Shown: positions 15,741 through 23,375 of the stretch, piece by piece
Numbering within the stretch: the first letter of the stretch is position 1
Layout: each line of letters starts with the position of its first letter
Origin: Patescibacteria group bacterium
Lineage (GTDB): Bacteria > Patescibacteriota > Microgenomatia > PFEM01 > JAHIFH01
Direction: 5' to 3'
Length of the DNA stretch: 32,869 nt
Assembly: GCA_018900995.1 (NCBI GenBank)
Contig: JAHIFH010000049.1
Span: 1 to 32,869, forward strand
Made by a program: the position numbers and the translations under genes
The notes under the pieces: model-generated
What the model saw: the letters and a program-made list of their open reading frames with translations, nothing else
Databases searched by the model: none
What the model was told of the DNA's origin: nothing

Positions 15741-16370
15741 TCATTTTTTCCTCGCTTTGGCCAGAAATTGAATTGAAAAAAGATTAGGGAAAAGAGCCCC
15801 CAAAACCTTTAAGAAGAAAAATCTGGGGCGGACAAGATTATACCCCCGAACAAAAACAATTTTCAAGCCAGCCTTCCTCAAAAGGTTAACAAGGCTTTTG
15901 TAGGTAAAAAATCTAAGATGTGTTTCATCCAAGAGTCCCCCATCAGGATTATAATCAAACCGACCAAAAAGAAGAGAAAGTCTAATCGACGCAAAGGCAA
16001 CATTGGGCACTGAGATAAGGAAAAAACCTTCTTCTGAAAGATATCGAGTAAGGTTTTTTAAAACCGATAAGGGATTTTTGAGATGTTCTAAAATATCACC
16101 ACAAACAATCACATCAAATACTTCCTTTTTAAACGACAAAGTCTTTTTACTTTCAATATCGGCTACCACTACTTGATCATAAAATTTCTTTGCTTCTCGA
16201 GCTATTCCAGGACTGCTTTCAATTCCAGCCAAAAATTCCGGGTCTTTTTCCTTCCGTAGCTTCTTTCCAAGCAGGCCAGTGGCACAACCAACATCCAAAA
16301 CTTTTGCGCCTTTTGGGATTAAAGCAAAAATATAGGGATTAAAAGTCTCGTATTTAAAGATTTTTGACAT
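15741..16370 (-). CDS. Class I SAM-dependent methyltransferase (paralogue of 12722-13345)
   Basis: 209 residues from the ATG at 16370; a TTG four codons earlier is less likely. Motif I is VLDVGCATGLLG at about 24-35, then LAGIESSPG, VVADIE, VIVCGDILEHLKNP and ISVPNVAFASIRLSLL, followed by GRFDYNPDGG and HLRFFTYKSL. The last three elements are shared with the gene at 12722-13345, marking a recent or functionally related paralogue pair. It overlaps the upstream methyltransferase by 17 nt. Cytosolic, substrate unknown. Confidence 0.92.
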   Translation of the reverse strand: MSKIFKYETFNPYIFALIPKGAKVLDVGCATGLLGKKLRKEKDPEFLAGIESSPGIAREAKKFYDQVVVADIESKKTLSFKKEVFDVIVCGDILEHLKNPLSVLKNLTRYLSEEGFFLISVPNVAFASIRLSLLFGRFDYNPDGGLLDETHLRFFTYKSLVNLLRKAGLKIVFVRGYNLVRPRFFFLKVLGALFPNLFSIQFLAKARKK

Positions 16371-17028
16371 AGAATGCTTCAAAAGCCAATTTCGGAAAAT
16401 AATAAATAATGGCTTGAGTCAGCTCGGAAATAATCAGCCAGAAAATTTTGGGACTGAATCTGATGGTGGCAAAAATATCTCCCTCTTGATATCCCTCCTC
16501 CAAAGTGCTTCCCCTTCTTAAAAACTTCCATCCCGCCATACCGTGGGCTTTATAGCCTAATTTTTCCATTTCTTCAACTGCCCATCCCGAACGATGAGAC
16601 TGAAAAGGATTATCATCAATGCTTGCTTGCGGCAGAAAGCCCACTGGGGCAGAAACAATCACTTTTTTCTTAGCCCATTTCTCTGCTTTTTCTAATAGTT
16701 TTTCTCCTTGTTTTTTCTCAAGATGTTCTAAGACATCAATCATTATCACCGCATCAAAACTTTTGGGCTTAAAATCAGTTTTAGTAATATCTTTTAAAAG
16801 ATATTTATTATGAATTTTCTTTTTTTTACTCTCCTGGATATAGAGTTTGAAGGCATCTACGCCTACACTATACTCCAGATTACAATACTTAACCGGAGAA
16901 TCAGGACCACAGCCAAGATCCAAAACCGACTGGCACTCTTTGAGTTCTTGTTTTAAGCAATAAAGCAAAGTGTGAAAAAGATGACTAATCAGCTCGTTGT
17001 AATACAGTTTTTTAATTAATCCTTCCAT
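16354..17028 (-). CDS. Class I SAM-dependent methyltransferase
   Basis: 224 residues from the ATG at 17028. The longest frame begins with a TTG inside the end of the GT2; the ATG has GGGG three bases before it, just after the GT2 TAA, and is preferred. Motif I is SVLDLGCGPDSP at about 34-45. GVDAFKLY, LLKDI, DAVIMIDVLEHLEKKQG and KKVIVSAPVGFLPQ follow. The segment DDNPFQSHRSGWAVEEMEKLGYKA is characteristic of a methyltransferase sub-family often found in surface polysaccharide loci. The C-terminal 40 residues are hydrophobic and aromatic and may touch the membrane. Substrate unknown. Confidence 0.9.
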   Translation of the reverse strand: MEGLIKKLYYNELISHLFHTLLYCLKQELKECQSVLDLGCGPDSPVKYCNLEYSVGVDAFKLYIQESKKKKIHNKYLLKDITKTDFKPKSFDAVIMIDVLEHLEKKQGEKLLEKAEKWAKKKVIVSAPVGFLPQASIDDNPFQSHRSGWAVEEMEKLGYKAHGMAGWKFLRRGSTLEEGYQEGDIFATIRFSPKIFWLIISELTQAIIYYFPKLAFEAFYVKNL

Positions 17029-17035
17029 TTTCCCC

Positions 17036-18037
17036 TTAAATCTCAATTTTGATATTTTTCAACTTCCTGGAAAGAATTTTATTTTTATAATTGTCCACCA
17101 GCCAAATTAAGATACGCCGGGGAACTAAAAGAGTTCCCAGGCTGCAAAACCAAAATTTAATATCAAGAAGACTAAGGGGGCGAAGTTTAATGAAAACAAA
17201 AATCTCTCTGATTAAATTCCGAAACGGACTATAATTTTTAATCTGGATTAAGCTAAGATAATGAGTGGTCATCTGTTCGATTCCCACTTTTCGAACATCT
17301 CGATATTTCTTTCCCCGAAAAACCGTCTTAAACATTTTTACCCAACTCTCTGTTGGCGAAATCTCATAAATGCTTGGTTTAAACCGCGTCTGGCTACTGG
17401 CAATCCGAACAGCAACAGTATAATCCTTAAGAAAAACCACTTTGTATTTTTTGGCAATTGAAGCAAAGGGATAAATATGAGCCGGAAAAGTTTCTTCATG
17501 GAAATCAGTCTTCATATATTTAGTTCTATACGCCAATCCAGAAAGCTGGCCTACCGATTCAAAAATTTTCTGAACCTCTCTCTTGCCATCGAAAATAGAA
17601 ATGACAGCGTCTCTTTTTTCATCGTAAGGAGTCACCACTCTCACTGGCTTTTTAACATCATTTTCATCGAACCAATAATAGGGACGGGTAACAGCACCAA
17701 TGTCATCGCTTAATAAAAAGGCGTTATGAGTTTTTAATAAGGCATCTTTTGCCAGAACATCGTCTTGAGCCATTAAAAAACGAATGTCTTTTTTTGCCAG
17801 TTTTTTTAAAACCTGGAGATTTTTACCATAGCCCAAGTTCTTTTTATTCTGATGAATTTTGATTCTTTTGTCTTTGAGTTTTTTAATGACCTCAATCGTA
17901 TTATCGGTGGAGCAATCGTCACTAATAATAATCTCAAAATCCTGAAAACTCTGAGAAAGAACACTTTTGAGACTCTCGGTAATCCACTGAGACCCATTAT
18001 AAGTGGGCATACAGATACTAAATTTCAGTTTTTTCAT
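17036..18037 (-). CDS. Family 2 glycosyltransferase
   Basis: 333 residues. The GT-A core shows LKFSICMPTYNGSQWITESL, ISDDCSTDNT at about 38-47, NKKNLGYGKNL and the metal-binding FLMAQDDVL. The middle part differs from ordinary rhamnosyltransferases, with SGLAYRTKYMKTDF and a Thr/Ser-rich stretch, so acceptor specificity is probably distinct. No clear membrane span; the basic C-terminus (YKNKILSRKLKNIKIEI) may bind acidic lipids. ATGA overlap with the upstream GT4 gene, and the methyltransferase ATG follows 7 nt after its TAA. Confidence 0.92.
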   Translation of the reverse strand: MKKLKFSICMPTYNGSQWITESLKSVLSQSFQDFEIIISDDCSTDNTIEVIKKLKDKRIKIHQNKKNLGYGKNLQVLKKLAKKDIRFLMAQDDVLAKDALLKTHNAFLLSDDIGAVTRPYYWFDENDVKKPVRVVTPYDEKRDAVISIFDGKREVQKIFESVGQLSGLAYRTKYMKTDFHEETFPAHIYPFASIAKKYKVVFLKDYTVAVRIASSQTRFKPSIYEISPTESWVKMFKTVFRGKKYRDVRKVGIEQMTTHYLSLIQIKNYSPFRNLIREIFVFIKLRPLSLLDIKFWFCSLGTLLVPRRILIWLVDNYKNKILSRKLKNIKIEI

Positions 18038-19146
18038 TTTTTTATTATTTCAAGTTCTCTTTTAGCGACTCTGTTCCAATCATATTGATTGGCATTATCG
18101 ACTGCCTCTTTCGCTAACTTTCGGTAAAACCGGTTATCTGTGAGTAATTCTACCACTGCTTCAGCAAATTTTTTAAGCTGACCGGTCTTCACTTTCACTA
18201 TGCCTCCTTTAAAGACCTCCCTATAAACTGGTAAATTCCATGCTACCACGGGCAAACCACAAGCTTGGGCTTCAAGTGGAGCAATGCCGAAGCCCTCCTC
18301 GCGACTGGGAAAAATAAAAACCCTACTTGCTTTGATAGTAGTAAAAGCTTCTTTATCCTCCAGGTAACCTAATAAATTAATATTTTTCTCTAACCCTTCG
18401 GCTTTGATTAAAGACTTAATTCTCTTAACCATCCTCGGCATCCCTCTTCCCATTATTCCTAATTTCAGAGTTGGTTTCGCTTGACAAACCCGCTGCCAAA
18501 TTTTCACCAAATCAAAAATCCCTTTTGACGAGCGAAGTTGAGCCATGAAGATACCGTCATAGCCAACCCCTTCTTTCTTGACTAATTTTAAGCGTTGAAG
18601 GTCTATCCCCGGAGAGTTCACAAAAACCCTATCAGAAGAAAAGCCTAGTTTAATTAGGTCGTTTTTAAGCTGGCGGTTGTCAACAATGATCAAATCAGCC
18701 AAGGGCTTAATGAAGAGAAAGCTAATTTTTTGGGCAAAAAAAGGTCCTTTTCTTGAAGGAGGTACTAAATGAAAAATATGTTGAACCCATTTCGTTTTTT
18801 TGCTTTTTAACTTGCGCCAAAAAGCTGGTAAAACATCAGGCAAAAAATCAGAAGTACTCAGAAGAATATCTTTTTCCCCAGCTGACAATTTCAAAAAAAA
18901 GGCTTTAAGAATTCGTTGAAAATAGGTGAGAAACAAATGGCGAAATTCTGGTTCCCGCGTAGTAATTAAATATTTCCCCTTTAATCCACTTTTTTGACAT
19001 AAATCCTTGCCCAGCCGAGAGGTGACAATCATCTTATCATATTCCTTAATCCTTTTAGCCACCTCAATAAAAACCATATCGCCACCACTCTTCCCTTGAG
19101 AATAAGAATTCATGAAGGCAATTAGTTGAGGCTTATAAATCTTCAT
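18034..19146 (-). CDS. Family 4 glycosyltransferase (GT-B fold)
   Basis: 370 residues from the ATG at 19146, which overlaps the epimerase stop as ATGA; an ATG five codons earlier is also possible. The N-terminal acceptor domain has SYSQGKSGGDMVFIEVAKRI and WVQHIFHLVPPSRKG. The C-terminal nucleotide-sugar domain has the strand GIFMAQLRSSKGIFDLV and the EX7E motif in SREEGFGIAPLEAQACGLPVV, with both glutamates present. These are retaining transferases that use GDP- or UDP-sugars, often GDP-mannose, on the cytoplasmic side. The donor cannot be fixed from sequence. Confidence 0.92.
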   Translation of the reverse strand: MKIYKPQLIAFMNSYSQGKSGGDMVFIEVAKRIKEYDKMIVTSRLGKDLCQKSGLKGKYLITTREPEFRHLFLTYFQRILKAFFLKLSAGEKDILLSTSDFLPDVLPAFWRKLKSKKTKWVQHIFHLVPPSRKGPFFAQKISFLFIKPLADLIIVDNRQLKNDLIKLGFSSDRVFVNSPGIDLQRLKLVKKEGVGYDGIFMAQLRSSKGIFDLVKIWQRVCQAKPTLKLGIMGRGMPRMVKRIKSLIKAEGLEKNINLLGYLEDKEAFTTIKASRVFIFPSREEGFGIAPLEAQACGLPVVAWNLPVYREVFKGGIVKVKTGQLKKFAEAVVELLTDNRFYRKLAKEAVDNANQYDWNRVAKRELEIIKK

Positions 19147-20150
19147 TCCATTGAATCCCACATCTTATCAATTCCTTGCCAAACCGTAGTGGTGGGTTTC
19201 CAGTTTGAACGAGAAGTCACTTTAGTGATATCGCTAATATAAATTCTATGATCTGCTGGGCGCCAATCAAAAAACTTTAATTTCAACTTCCTACCTCCCT
19301 TTTTATTCAGATAATCAATCACCTCAATCAGAGAAACAGTATTTTTCGGTCCCCCACCGACATTGTAAACTTGACCCTGATGTTTTGATATATTTTCTAA
19401 CTGCTCAAGGTAAAGTTCAGCCAGATCAGTCCCAAAAAGAGCATCCCTGACCTGTTTGCCATTACCATAAATATTGAGAGGTAAATTCTTTTTTTTCGCC
19501 TCAACAAACCACCAAAGCCAACCCTGATCTTCAACTCCTTTTTGATAAAGCCCATAAATACAACTCATTCGGTTGACTACTGTCGGCACTCCATAGATAT
19601 GGAAATACTCTTGATGATACAAGTCAGCCGCGGCTTTGGAACAACCATAAGGAGAATGGGGATATTCCCCCGCGCTATCCAGAGGAAATTCCTCATTAAT
19701 CCCTTTGAATCTTCTATTTTTCCAAACGTACCTTGTTTTTCTCTCTACCATTGGAATCTCGTTGATTTCCTCAGAGTAAACTTTGTTGGTTGAGGCAAAA
19801 AGGACAGGGATTTTCCGTTTCCGAGCTAGTTCTAGAAGGTTTAGAGCCCCATAAGCGTTGACACTAAAGTCATAGACAGGCCATTTCATTGACCAGGGAA
19901 TTCCAGGGTTGGCAGCTAAATTAATAATCGCATCGACTTTGGGAAGCCGATCTAAATCATCGGAGAATCTAATATCTCCTCGAATAATCCTTGCTCCAAA
20001 TTTTTCTAGATGAGTAACATTCTCTTCCACTCCTGGTCGGACAAAATTATCAAAGACAACTACTCCGTGTTTTCTTTTTAAAGCCACCTCGGCAATATTA
20101 GTACCAATAAAGCCCGCCCCACCAGCGATGAGAATCTTTTTATATTTCAT
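19143..20150 (-). CDS. Extended SDR: CDP-tyvelose (paratose) 2-epimerase-like
   Basis: 335 residues. The dinucleotide motif GGAGFIG is at 10-16. The catalytic triad is T121 (ASTNKVY), Y168 and K172 (SPYGCSK). The motifs ASTNKVY, SPYGCSKAAADLYHQEY, SCIYGLYQKGVEDQGW, NGKQVRDALF and YNVGGGPKNTVSLIE are those of the CDP-tyvelose/paratose 2-epimerase branch, which inverts C2 of a CDP-3,6-dideoxyhexose. No CDP-glucose dehydratase or partner gene is in the window, so a different C2 substrate (for example a UDP- or GDP-sugar) is possible. ATGA overlaps on both sides link it to the GT2 and GT4 neighbours. Confidence 0.88.
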   Translation of the reverse strand: MKYKKILIAGGAGFIGTNIAEVALKRKHGVVVFDNFVRPGVEENVTHLEKFGARIIRGDIRFSDDLDRLPKVDAIINLAANPGIPWSMKWPVYDFSVNAYGALNLLELARKRKIPVLFASTNKVYSEEINEIPMVERKTRYVWKNRRFKGINEEFPLDSAGEYPHSPYGCSKAAADLYHQEYFHIYGVPTVVNRMSCIYGLYQKGVEDQGWLWWFVEAKKKNLPLNIYGNGKQVRDALFGTDLAELYLEQLENISKHQGQVYNVGGGPKNTVSLIEVIDYLNKKGGRKLKLKFFDWRPADHRIYISDITKVTSRSNWKPTTTVWQGIDKMWDSME

Positions 20151-21166
20151 TTGAAAAATTTAGTCACAAAATCCTTAATAGTGACATAGCCATAAATCAA
20201 GGTTGTCGCTAAACACATTGGGGGATTAACAAACCAGGCAATATCACGAATCTTCGAGTATCCTCTAAAAGCATCCCAAGTGGGCTTAACGAGAGTAAGG
20301 CTATAGAAGACATATTTTATTACCTTCCCTTCGTCTCCTTTCATAAAAGCACTCCATCGCCGCTTAGAGTGATCGCGAAAATGATATTCTTCGACAAACC
20401 GTTTTCTCCTTTTGATATAGGGCAGAAAGCCACTAAGGTTAGTGAGATGAATCACAGAATTTTTTACAAAGCCGAATTGATTGTAGCCGTTTTTAATCAC
20501 ATCCACCATAACGTCAATGGGATAATGATATTCGGGTCTGACATCAGCGTTTTCAACCACCAGTTTTCTTCGCATAAGACAGGCGTTTGTACCAATACTA
20601 GGAACCCTCCGCGGGTCACTCTCAAATTCGACCAAATAGTAATCACCTTTATCAGTCGCTTCGCCCAAATTAACCCAGGTATCGGCATTTTGAGGCAAAC
20701 GGTCCGCTTTACCGAGATAAAAGCCAATCGGTTCACTGATGCCAAAAAGAGCACAAAAGCGATCCATTAACTTATAATGTCTCTTATAATCGTAATAGCA
20801 AGTTTCCGTCGCCACCATTTTTGGGTTTTCCAAAAGTGGTTTAACCATATCTTTTAACCAAGTTTTGTAAGGTAGAAAATTATCATGATCCAAAATCATT
20901 GCCAATTCTCCTCGAGCCTGATTAAAAGCCACGCCTCGGTTATATTCGGCGTGCTGCTTCTTTGGAGGGATATTAATCACTTTAGCTTTATACCTTTTCG
21001 CAATTTCCAGAGTATTATCTGTTGAACCACCGTCACCCAAAATAATTTCGATTTTATTTTGAGGATAATCTTGTTCCCGCACTGCTCTTAAACACCTACC
21101 TAGCATTTTCCCAGAATTAAAAGTAGCGGTTACTATGGAAATTGTCGGCAATTTTTTCTTTTTCAT
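20147..21166 (-). CDS. Family 2 glycosyltransferase
   Basis: 339 residues from the ATG at 21166, chosen because it overlaps the SDR stop as ATGA; an earlier in-frame start would overlap more deeply. The core shows ISIVTATFNSGKMLGRCLRA, GDGGSTDNT at about 50-58, EYNRGVAFNQARGE and the metal-binding LDHDNF. A long segment YVFYSLTLVKPTWDAFRGY and a C-terminal hydrophobic stretch (PPMCLATTLIYGYVTI) suggest peripheral membrane association. This sub-type is common in CPR-like genomes; the donor and acceptor are unknown. Confidence 0.92.
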   Translation of the reverse strand: MKKKKLPTISIVTATFNSGKMLGRCLRAVREQDYPQNKIEIILGDGGSTDNTLEIAKRYKAKVINIPPKKQHAEYNRGVAFNQARGELAMILDHDNFLPYKTWLKDMVKPLLENPKMVATETCYYDYKRHYKLMDRFCALFGISEPIGFYLGKADRLPQNADTWVNLGEATDKGDYYLVEFESDPRRVPSIGTNACLMRRKLVVENADVRPEYHYPIDVMVDVIKNGYNQFGFVKNSVIHLTNLSGFLPYIKRRKRFVEEYHFRDHSKRRWSAFMKGDEGKVIKYVFYSLTLVKPTWDAFRGYSKIRDIAWFVNPPMCLATTLIYGYVTIKDFVTKFFK

Positions 21167-21972
21167 CTTTGCCAGATAAACGATATTAAAAAATCCCAAA
21201 GTCTTTGCGGCAGAAACCTTTGCAAAAAAGTGATAATTTGAGTGTCTCGACCAAGAATAACTCGAACCGGTGGTTTTGGATCCTTTATTACTCTTTCTAC
21301 CGCTCTCGCCACTTTTTCTTGGGTAACCATCGGCATAAGTTTGTTAATAAGCCAAAATCTTTTTCTCGCCGAGAGATGAGAATTTCTTTTAACTGATTTT
21401 CGCTCACTAGTAATTGCTCCAGGAGCAATATTAGTCACCCATACACCGTCCTTTTTCAACTCGTAACGCATGGCAAAACCAAGCGCTTCTAAAGCAAATT
21501 TAGAAGAACAGTAAAGTCCTGAATTAGGCAGAGCGATGATGCCATTAAGAGATGTAATGTTAATGATTCGACCATTTTCCTGAGAACGCATTTGGGGAAC
21601 TACCTCTCGTATGAGACGAAATGCCCCCACGGTATTGGTATCCAAAATGTCAAGATACTCTTTGGGAGTAAAATCAGCTGTTGGCCCAGTTAATGAATAG
21701 GCGGCATTGTTAATAAGAACATCAATCTGCTCTTTGTTAGCGACTATCTTTTTTACTACCCTCTGGCAATCTTTTTCCTCAGTAATGTCTAGCTTAATGG
21801 GGTAAATTGAAGGATGGGACTCTTTCCAGACAAATTTTAATTGTTTGATATCTTCAGGTCTTCTGATACCGGCGTAGACAACCCAATCCTTATCAGCAAA
21901 AAATTCAGCCAGGAACTTGCCTAATCCCCGAGAACAGCCAGTTATCAAAATTGTTTGTGAGTGTGATTTCAT
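21163..21972 (-). CDS. Classical short-chain dehydrogenase/reductase
   Basis: 269 residues. The cofactor motif TGCSRGLG is at 11-18, NNAAYS is the structural NNAG equivalent, and catalytic ITS, YCSSK and PGAITSE give the Ser-Tyr-Lys set with the cofactor-holding PG. This is the classical SDR family, distinct from the extended epimerases here. Acting on a keto-sugar, a fatty or a polyprenyl alcohol are all possible. ATGA overlaps link it to the radical SAM gene upstream and the GT2 downstream. The C-terminal LPQRLWDFLISFIWQR is hydrophobic and may rest on the membrane. Confidence 0.9.
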   Translation of the reverse strand: MKSHSQTILITGCSRGLGKFLAEFFADKDWVVYAGIRRPEDIKQLKFVWKESHPSIYPIKLDITEEKDCQRVVKKIVANKEQIDVLINNAAYSLTGPTADFTPKEYLDILDTNTVGAFRLIREVVPQMRSQENGRIINITSLNGIIALPNSGLYCSSKFALEALGFAMRYELKKDGVWVTNIAPGAITSERKSVKRNSHLSARKRFWLINKLMPMVTQEKVARAVERVIKDPKPPVRVILGRDTQIITFLQRFLPQRLWDFLISFIWQR

Positions 21973-23375
21973 GATTTACCAAAAATTCTTCCTAAAGCAC
22001 TAAAAATTCTTCCCGGTGTCAATCTCTTAATAAATAAAGGTAGGCGTCTAGGAGTAGAATAAAACTGAAAATAGGCTTTGTTTTGCAACTTAATCAATTT
22101 TTCTCGCGGCAGTTGATCCGATTCTAAAGCAGCCCCTATTTGTTTTCCATAAACCCTCCAATCATAAGTCAAGAGTTTTAAACCACCAATTCCTTTTTTT
22201 GCCATCTCGTAAACCTCTGTGCCTGGAAAAGGCACCATGATGGCAAAATTAGCATGGTCAGCATTTAAATTTCTGGCAAATTTAATGGTTTTTAAAACTT
22301 TTTCTTCAGTTTCAAAGGGGTGACCAATAATAAAGTTTGCCTCTGTGGCGATGCCAATTTTCTTACAATCGTTAAAACTCCTGACAATTTGTTCTAGTTT
22401 TGTCTGTTTACCCATCTTGTCTAACATCTCTTGATCCCCTGATTCCACCCCATAGCCAATAAAAACACAGCCAGATTTTTTCATCTTTTTTAACAGTCTT
22501 TCTCCAAGAACATCAACCCGCCCCCCGGTGGACCAAGTTATTTGTTGATTCAAACCGGTCTCAATTAAAAGGTCACAAAGCTTTTCTGCTTGTTGCCTGT
22601 TAACGGCAAAAGTGCCTTCAACAAAAAAAATATCAGTCGCCCCAAATTTATTAATTGCTCTTCTAATTTCTTCAATAATTTTTTCTGGCGATTTAAAACG
22701 AATCACCCGTCCGCTGACCCGAAAACAAAAATTGCAATTAAAAGGACAGCCCCTAGCTCCTTCAACAGGAATCTCTAATCTTCTACCTGATTTTTTAAAT
22801 CCTGTTCCAATACTGCCACCGCGATATTTATCCAGATCAAATAGCTCCCAGGCGGGGAAAGGTAAATCGTCAAAATTTTTAATCAAGGGTCGAGGTTTGT
22901 TGACCTTAATTTTATCACCTTCTTTGTAGGCAAGACTTAAAATTCTATTTAAAGGTTTATCTTGAGCCAACTCTAAAGCCGTCTCCTCTCCCTCGCCAAA
23001 AGCAACGGCATCAAAGAAATAAAATTCCTCTAGGGTTCTTTTTGGTAGCGCCGAGGGGTGGGCACCACCAACAATGGTAAAAATTTTAGGATTAATCTTT
23101 TTAATAAAGCGGGCGGTTTCATTGGCGGCGTATATTTCGGAAGTATAGGCAGGAATGCCAACGATATCAGGATCAAAGCGCTTAACAATTGAAGTAATTT
23201 TTCTACTTGATTCTCCGATGGGATCAAAGACCTTAATCTTAATCCCACTTTCTCTTAGATGGGCAGCAATCGAGGAAATGCCAATTCTGGGGAAAGTATT
23301 CCCCATTTCTAATCTATCCATTTTTTCTTTAATTATTGGTGAATTGAAAAGAAGAACTTTTTTCTTTGTTTTCAT
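21969..23375 (-). CDS. B12-binding-domain radical SAM protein
   Basis: 468 residues. The cobalamin-like N-terminal domain runs to about residue 165 (FPRIGISSIAAHLRESGIKIKVFD, IVGIPAYTSE, VGGAHPSAL, AFGEGEE). The radical SAM motif RGCPFNCNFC has cysteines 210, 214 and 217. GVESGDQEML and IIGHPFETEE are the later SAM-barrel motifs, and VPFPGTEVYEMAKKGIG closes the barrel. The lower-axial DxHxxG histidine is not seen. Function: class B-like methyl transfer or a related radical reaction on a glycan or lipid precursor, inferred from context. It shares overall order with, but differs clearly from, the second one at 11236-12711. ATGA overlaps on both sides. Confidence 0.92.
   Translation of the reverse strand: MKTKKKVLLFNSPIIKEKMDRLEMGNTFPRIGISSIAAHLRESGIKIKVFDPIGESSRKITSIVKRFDPDIVGIPAYTSEIYAANETARFIKKINPKIFTIVGGAHPSALPKRTLEEFYFFDAVAFGEGEETALELAQDKPLNRILSLAYKEGDKIKVNKPRPLIKNFDDLPFPAWELFDLDKYRGGSIGTGFKKSGRRLEIPVEGARGCPFNCNFCFRVSGRVIRFKSPEKIIEEIRRAINKFGATDIFFVEGTFAVNRQQAEKLCDLLIETGLNQQITWSTGGRVDVLGERLLKKMKKSGCVFIGYGVESGDQEMLDKMGKQTKLEQIVRSFNDCKKIGIATEANFIIGHPFETEEKVLKTIKFARNLNADHANFAIMVPFPGTEVYEMAKKGIGGLKLLTYDWRVYGKQIGAALESDQLPREKLIKLQNKAYFQFYSTPRRLPLFIKRLTPGRIFSALGRIFGKS

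Noticed and set aside
16354..17046. Longer TTG/GTG starts for several methyltransferases and the GT2 at 14756-15721
   Set aside because: In each case a downstream ATG has a better ribosome-binding site or junction and avoids a deep overlap with the upstream gene.
20369..20770. Plus-strand open frame of 133 codons
   Set aside because: It lies opposite a well-supported GT2 gene, has no recognisable motif or ribosome-binding site, and its residues mirror the minus-strand coding sequence.
22612..22929. Plus-strand open frame of 105 codons
   Set aside because: Opposite the radical SAM core, whose cysteine motif is clear on the minus strand.
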